This document shows positions 58,866-64,000 of a stretch of 64,000 nucleotides of DNA, one piece after another. Position numbers and translations under genes: made by a program. This stretch comes from Hyposmocoma kahamanoa (Eukaryota > Arthropoda > Insecta > Lepidoptera > Cosmopterigidae): contig NW_020654810.1 in assembly GCF_003589595.1 (NCBI RefSeq), positions 22,284,878-22,348,877 on the forward strand, in the 5' to 3' direction. The number at the start of each line of letters is the position of its first letter. The first letter of the stretch is position 1. The notes under the pieces were generated by a model. That model saw only the letters and a list, made by a program, of their open reading frames with translations. It searched no databases and was not told the origin of the DNA.

Positions 58866-59094
58866 ATAATTAATATAATTAGGTTAGTACGTAAATTCTA
58901 CTACAGATTTTGTGGTTGTTATTAAATGCCGCATCATGGGAACACTCACCTAGCCGTGATAGTCTTCAGAGGGCCGTTGCTGCTGCCACGTATTGTGTTT
59001 AAAAAGATGGCGACTTCTTCCGCCAGTGTCATGAAGCTAGCTGTCAACGCAAGCTTCGTAATCATGACAGACGCGCTGCATAACCGTGGCAGCC

Positions 59095-59385
59095 GCAGCA
59101 CCGTCCTGAAGCATTTATTATATTGCGTACGCAGGGCTCTTTGCGAGCTTTGGGTATAGCTGGCTCACATGGCACCCGCGTGCAGTAGTGTGCAATAAAT
59201 AGGCTCTAAAAAGAGAGACCTTCACCTCTGCCGTAAATAAAGCAAACCTGCGAGCCAGCATGTTCGCCCTCACCGATAGTGCCCTGCGCTCGCATTCCAT
59301 GTCCATAAAGCTTTGAAGGCTCTGTTTCATCCGGAAAGGAAAAGCCTTCCAAAAATATTTCAATATTTTTATCTGACCATGAATT
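59095..59385 (-). mobile_element. LINE reverse-transcriptase fragment
   Basis: Minus frame: KAFPFRMKQSLQSFMDMECE, then RANMLARRFALFTAEVKVSL and FRAYLLH. The latter resembles the LTLFKAYC region of the 743-1325 fragment, so the two are probably the same family. Stops follow. Confidence 0.55.
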
Positions 59386-59641
59386 AAAATAATAAGGCCA
59401 ATGAAAGAAAATTACAAAACCGTTTATTTACTATCTTACAGTGTATCTTGCATAGGTACCAAGATCTTACCTACTTAGTTTAACTTATGTGTACCACTTG
59501 TCATTGCACTGGGACAAATCATACAGGGTGTCCTTACCTCAACAACTTAAAACATACGTGATCGTTATAACTAACGTTCTGATAACATTTTAAGTGGTAA
59601 AAACAATTTCTGCCTCCTATACGTAACGACGGAACAGGCAA

Positions 59642-59898
59642 GAGTGATGCCATACGATGCGTTGCGTCGGCATAGCGGCACTTGAGCGTTGACGCCGCGT
59701 TGTACAACCAATAAATTAAAACTATATATGCCACGTGGTGCGTTGTTGCATCGTACAAGGGGTCAGGAGACGGAGCGGGTAGGGATGCTGCGGTGCTAAA
59801 GTAAGCGGCATTACGTTACTACGCCACATAGCTCGTGGTGCAACCGATGCTTTGAAATCATAGCGTTGCGACGACGAAACACCCGTGTGGCATCCCTC
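59642..59898. mobile_element. PIF/Harbinger-type MITE
   Basis: The ends are GAGTGATGCCATACG and the inverse of GAGGGATGCCACACG, flanked by CAA and TAA (imperfect 3-bp). GC-rich interior shared with 17918-18045. It ends about 120 bp past the JHEH stop codon. Confidence 0.65.
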
Positions 59899-60018
59899 TA
59901 AGGTCCCACTGTGAAATCAAAATACTTTAATTTGAATTTAAATAAAATTAGCGATCAAATTTATGTAACGTCACCTAAACAATTTTGATAGCGATTAAAT
60001 GAACACCGTGTATTATAT

Positions 60019-60235
60019 CTATTTCTTCGCGTTGTGGAATTCCAAAAACGCAACGGTAGCATCAAAGATGTCTTCAGCGAACACCTGCGGCGTATGTAAG
60101 GCGGCGAAGTGGCCACCGAAATCATACGCTGTCGACCGCACGAGGTTGGGGAACTTATCTCTTAATATCCAGTCGGGCTGGTATAAGACTTCGTGGAGGA
60201 ATTTGAGCGCTGCTGTTGGTACGCGAGTTGGTATG
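60019..60235 (-). CDS. JHEH-like final exon
   Basis: 217 nt, acceptor 'ttccag', stop TAG at 60019-60021. The plus-strand frame 59999-60463 is a shadow of it. Confidence 0.9.
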
Positions 60236-61622
60236 CTGGAATTCAGAAATGGGAATATTGTAGCCTATAGAACATTGAAGATCACTTTTTCTTTTTTTAT
60301 CGTGTCATACTTACAATGCTGGCGTGCTGGAAGTTGTTTCATAATTATTTTATATTATTATATTAACCATTCATTTATAACTACTAATTATTTTGTATTA
60401 TTAAATATAGTTAATATCTTTTTAAAATGTAATATAAAGAAATTTGCCCAAAAAGATGCCTAAAATACAGGGTACATATTTACTTAGTTTAGGCATCGCA
60501 ATTACACACACATTAAAATTTCTAATATTAAAATTTATAGCTTCATTACGAAAAATTTATAATTAAGGTGCCCTTCTTATAATAGCTTTATTCACATTTG
60601 TGTTACTTGCATTGTATTAGATTAAGTTATACTTAAATAAATTTATCTTTATCTTTATTGATTAGTTAACACGTAACAAAATGACCAGCACGACATATAC
60701 CTAAGTTTGCGATGCTCGTTCACGCCACCTGTGGCAAATGCTAAGTATTTAGCTCTACGACATGACCGGCGCGGTCAGGTTTTAAGGATTTTTGACGACA
60801 TACCTACTTTTCTAGACTTCAAGGGAAAAAAAGTATACTTTGAATAAAAAAAAATGCACTTTCAATTCCAAATTGAATTGAAAAGTTACAAAACAAGCAA
60901 AACTTTGGTTAATGCGTAGTGTCAATCTAAAATGAGAGACATAGTAACTATGTCAGTTTTAGGGTAACATCGATCGAACATTGTGCGTACGTACTTTCGT
61001 ACCTACGTCGTTGTTTAAATATAATCTCAAAATAAAATCTTATATTCTTAAACTCAATATTCAAATGAGACCAAAAGCATTTATATAAGATAAAGTTTTT
61101 TTTTGAACACTTTTGAAAATTCTAACCGGCAATGAACGTGTTAAATTAATGCAGTGCGCCAGACGTACAGAAAAGTACGTTATGCGGGGAGGCTCCTTTC
61201 GTGCGCCTCAAGCATTATAGTGTATGCCATCGATACGACAAGAAGAAGAAGTTTACATATAGGTACGTTGGGTTGCGTAATACCATACGACATATTCCAC
61301 AGTGACGAACCAGCGCAGTTAGAGCTTTCACATACAACATCAGCATGTAGGTTACAAGATGAAGTTTTCAGGATAATTAATTAGGAAACTAATCCTTACT
61401 TATGTAAAATCCTGACTTCGGGCAAATTTTCAGCATATAATCTCATAGATGTGACAATACAATTATTTGCCCACGTAATAGTGACTGTGTCCAACACATC
61501 GTCCAGATTAAGGTTATCAAGGCCGCCGTGTGGGGTGTCCAGTTGGTTCCTATTGCTACAGATTGCTATCTTCTCCATCATGTAGGCTGCTAAACCGGAT
61601 GGAGAATCTGTTAAAGCTACTC
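60019..61622 (-). CDS. Juvenile hormone epoxide hydrolase-like protein (last two coding exons)
   Basis: Exons 61400-61622 and 60019-60235 join across a phase-2 GT/AG intron. The first carries GVALTDSPSGLAAYMMEK, LNLDDVLDTVTITWANNC and MRLYAENLP. The second carries IPTRVPTAALKFLHEVLY, QPDW, then GGHFAALHTPQVFAEDI and ends HNAKK. These are the C-terminal half of microsomal-type (EPHX1/JHEH) alpha/beta hydrolases. The acid Glu (in LHEVL) and the catalytic His (in GGHF) of the triad are present; the nucleophile Asp and oxyanion exons lie beyond the right edge. The enzyme opens the epoxide of juvenile hormone, normally at the ER membrane. JH specificity over general epoxide hydrolysis cannot be told from this half. 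An ATTAAA at 59926-59931 may be the polyA signal. Confidence 0.9.
60480..61150. other. JHEH-like intron, no repeat recognised
   Basis: Intron 60236-61399 is AT-rich; I recognise no element in its central part. Confidence 0.4.
61400..61622 (-). CDS. JHEH-like penultimate exon
   Basis: 223 nt, acceptor 'tttttcag', donor GTAAGG. Begins GVALTDSPSG. Confidence 0.9.
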
Positions 61623-61689
61623 CTGAAAAAGTTTCAAGAAATGTTAAATGCCATGATATTTTAATTAGGAGAGTTGGATAAATAGCTAC

Positions 61690-61978
61690 TCTTTTTTTAT
61701 GACACCAAATGACGGGACGAACAATTCGTGCCCCTGAAGGTAAGCGACAAGTCTGTCCATAGCAGTTGCAGTGCCACTTAGAGCTTTAAATCACAAAGAT
61801 CTGAGGGGCACTGTCACTGCACCCGTCGCCTGAGATGTTAGTTGACAAGTCACATGTGCCTGTAACTTCACCAGCAACCTTACCCTTCAAAACCTGACAT
61901 TACTGCTTGGAGGCAGAAATAGGTAAGGCAGGACTTCTCTGGACGAATTCTTTACAAGAAGCTTTACTGTTACTAAAT
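61690..61978 (-). mobile_element. RetA retroposon copy
   Basis: Antisense with tail 'ctctttttttatgac', then 'aatgacgggacgaac' to 'aagaagctttactgttac'. Inside the JHEH-like gene's upstream intron. Confidence 0.8.
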
Positions 61979-62074
61979 ACCGTATTTAAGTACGCAAGCG
62001 AAAGGTGATGTGTTACAATTAAGTTTTATTGAATGTCAACGTTTTTCACCACCATGTTATTCAATAATTTTATG

Positions 62075-62290
62075 TGAAATTACTCCTATAAATTCACTTC
62101 GATCCGGTTGGATTCATACGAACGTCTCCCAGCAAACCGCGACAGACACTATGCCCATTAAGCCACGGAACGAAGCAACGGACCTCACGAGTTGTTCCAT
62201 ACGTTTGTTGCAGATCTTTATTTTTAGTTTTTTAACGACTTTTTTGGCGTATGGCTCCATCTATGAGAAATCTATTAAATAATTTTCATT
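62075..62290 (-). mobile_element. SINE-C copy
   Basis: Antisense: 'cttcgatccggttggattc', 'ccattaagccacggaac', 'ggacctcacgagttgttcc', 'gtatggctccatctatg'. Confidence 0.75.
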
Positions 62291-62435
62291 TCATAGGTAA
62301 GCAAATTACTGCTCATTCATAAGGCAGATTCCCCTGAGAAGAATGAGCTAAAAACTCTAGGGGATGCTCTTTATAAATATACATTTGAATACATTTATCA
62401 TTACAATATATAATTTAAACATCTTAGATCGAGAT

Positions 62436-62530
62436 TACCTGCAAGAGAACCTATAGTATAAAGTTTTTGTTTCATTATAGTTTTAAGCTTCGTAAATGAC
62501 AAATTTTGAATATCAATCGGAATCTTATTA
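62436..62530 (-). mobile_element. LINE C-terminal remnant
   Basis: Minus frame FYNKIPIDIQNLSFTKLKTI followed by MKQKLYTIGSL. Related to 33274-33380. Confidence 0.5.
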
Positions 62531-62699
62531 TAGAAGCCTTAAACTTTAGAATAATAACGCATAGAATGATAGTTTCATATCAAACGAACTGTCACAAGTG
62601 AGGCAAAAATCAAATTCATGTAGGCTAGTTTTAGTAGTAGGTTAATTTTCGGTTTTAGTGAATATTTATATAAAAATACAAATTGAAACGCGTTACTTC

Positions 62700-64000
62700 C
62701 TTGTGGAATGTGATGTTAGTAGCTATTTTATGTTTGTCTGACGTATTTTTACACTCATTTAGCGTACATTTCGTCATTATTAGCTAAAATTCTGGAGCTG
62801 TTCGCGGTGCAAGTTGACCTTGAACACTGAAGGCCCGCCCGCTCGTGTATGCCCTTTTGGCGCGCTTCAATTTGCCTCACTTAGCGTGTGCGGGCTAGGT
62901 TTCTATGCGTTATTATTCTAAGCCTTAAACATTGTCCCCCAAATAAATTTGAGACTTTATGAAGACGACTGTCAAGAACAGCTAGTTTATTTTTATTCCT
63001 CGTGTTAATGTTATGTATGTCGCTATTTTTCATAAAAAATAGTAGTTTTTGTGACTGTTACGTAATGAATTACGTAAATGAGTTGATATGTAATGAGTTA
63101 TGTACAGTTACATACACTGCTTTATCTACACACATATATTATAAGCTCTCTGTGTTCTGGAACCGCATGTTACAAGGTTACGACTGGCGAAATGGCGGCA
63201 AATACTTTTCTCACGCATGTCACACAACCTTAGACTATGGAAACCAAAAAGGACATGTTATATTGACATATATAAATCAGACATTATATGTATATAATGC
63301 ATTTAGACGTTGAAAACATAAACATTTTATTGTCTTTGTTTAACTACTGCGTACCGTCGTAAGCCAAAAGAGATAGCACTTCATTGATTTATGTCAAACA
63401 CAGGAATCGAAAATACGTAACGTCATCTTAAATGCCAATTGTCCTCATTTTACCATTTTTGGAGTACCCTTTGATAACCGTTTCCGGTTGTCAAAGGGAA
63501 GTACATGAAATGTCAAAACCAATATTTAGCAAAAATGGTTTATTGAATTATTCGCATGAATTGTAATGAAATGGACAAAAATATTGACAGTGAGAACAAT
63601 TAAGTATTGATTAAAATGCGTCGCTACAGCATTAAGGGGTGCGACAGTAGAAAATCGGAAATAAACCGAATGTTACATTGTTGCATGTGTTATTTTTCTG
63701 CCTATAAATCATAGCCCAAATATCTCATGTAATTAGACTCATTTAAGTAGTTTATTCATAAGTCTTGCCGAATTTTGCTTTGGTTACTTTAGATTGCTTG
63801 TTTGTTAGAATATTTTGATGATTGTTGATAACGATTATTTTGAGATAGTGTTGTTCTAGAAAGCAGACATAGTATCGATATTCTGTTATTAAAACAATTC
63901 ACTACGAGGTTTTTTACAATTACACTATTATTATTTTTAAAGTTTACCTACAAATGAAAAAAGAAAGAAAGCATGATTGGAAATTATAGGACTGCCGAAC
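62700..64000. other. JHEH-like upstream intron, no exon seen
   Basis: No further epoxide-hydrolase exon was recognised on the minus strand, so the next exon must lie past 64000. A hairpin (63466-63503) is the only structure noted. Confidence 0.45.
63466..63503. repeat. Short hairpin
   Basis: 'accctttgataacc' and 'ggttgtcaaaggga' pair with one or two mismatches around a 6-nt loop. Outer words 'ccatttttgg' and 'caaaaatgg' also face each other. Confidence 0.5.

Noticed and set aside
59999..60463. 154-codon plus-strand open frame
   Set aside because: It lies antisense to the JHEH-like final exon, which has clear homology and splice sites; the plus frame has none.
1..64000. CRISPR arrays, operons, rRNA genes or phage-type modules
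   Set aside because: None of the required repeat-spacer, Shine-Dalgarno or gene-cluster structure is present; the DNA is plainly eukaryotic.

Overview
The window looks like insect nuclear DNA, most likely from a moth or butterfly. It is AT-rich and intron-dominated, and it is densely packed with tRNA-like SINEs, short inverted-repeat (MITE-type) elements and 5'-truncated LINE tails. Only about 1.5 kb is recognisable host coding sequence, all in short exons with GT/AG borders. The lepidopteran assignment rests on the element styles (for example the RTE tail ending in a CATCAT microsatellite) and on the juvenile-hormone-type epoxide hydrolase; it is an inference.

Four host loci can be read. 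(1) Plus strand, 7140-8487: two exons of a Cu/Zn superoxide-dismutase-like protein whose zinc site and disulfide cysteines are intact but which lacks the fourth copper histidine and the active-site arginine. (2) Minus strand, 10892-34480: a complete acyl-CoA-binding protein gene (ACBP-1, 90 aa, three coding exons plus a 5' non-coding exon). (3) Minus strand, 37101-43459 and upstream: a second, diverged ACBP (ACBP-2, 85 aa) with the same exon layout and intron phases, so the pair is a tandem duplication. (4) Minus strand, 60019-61622: the last two coding exons of a juvenile hormone / microsomal epoxide hydrolase whose 5' exons lie beyond the right edge.

The rest is introns and intergenic DNA filled with mobile elements. 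They include an A-tailed retroposon present about 17 times (here RetA), tRNA-derived SINEs of three kinds (SINE-B, SINE-C, SINE-D), inverted-repeat families with 8-bp, 3-bp (TWA) or TA target duplications, a Transib-like element with GC-rich 5-bp duplications, hAT-like elements, a decayed mariner, a PIF/Harbinger transposase remnant, an R1-type LINE remnant, a solo-LTR-like block, and a fresh-looking 5'-truncated RTE retrotransposon (43517-45050) with a perfect 12-bp target duplication. Several elements are nested, which gives a relative order of insertion.

I found no operon, CRISPR array, defence island or new multigene system. The unusual items are the SOD-like protein with lost copper-site residues, the ACBP pair with a consensus Inr+DPE promoter on one copy, and the legible transposon stratigraphy. 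Exon borders were read base by base; repeat borders are good to about 10 bp unless a target duplication is quoted.
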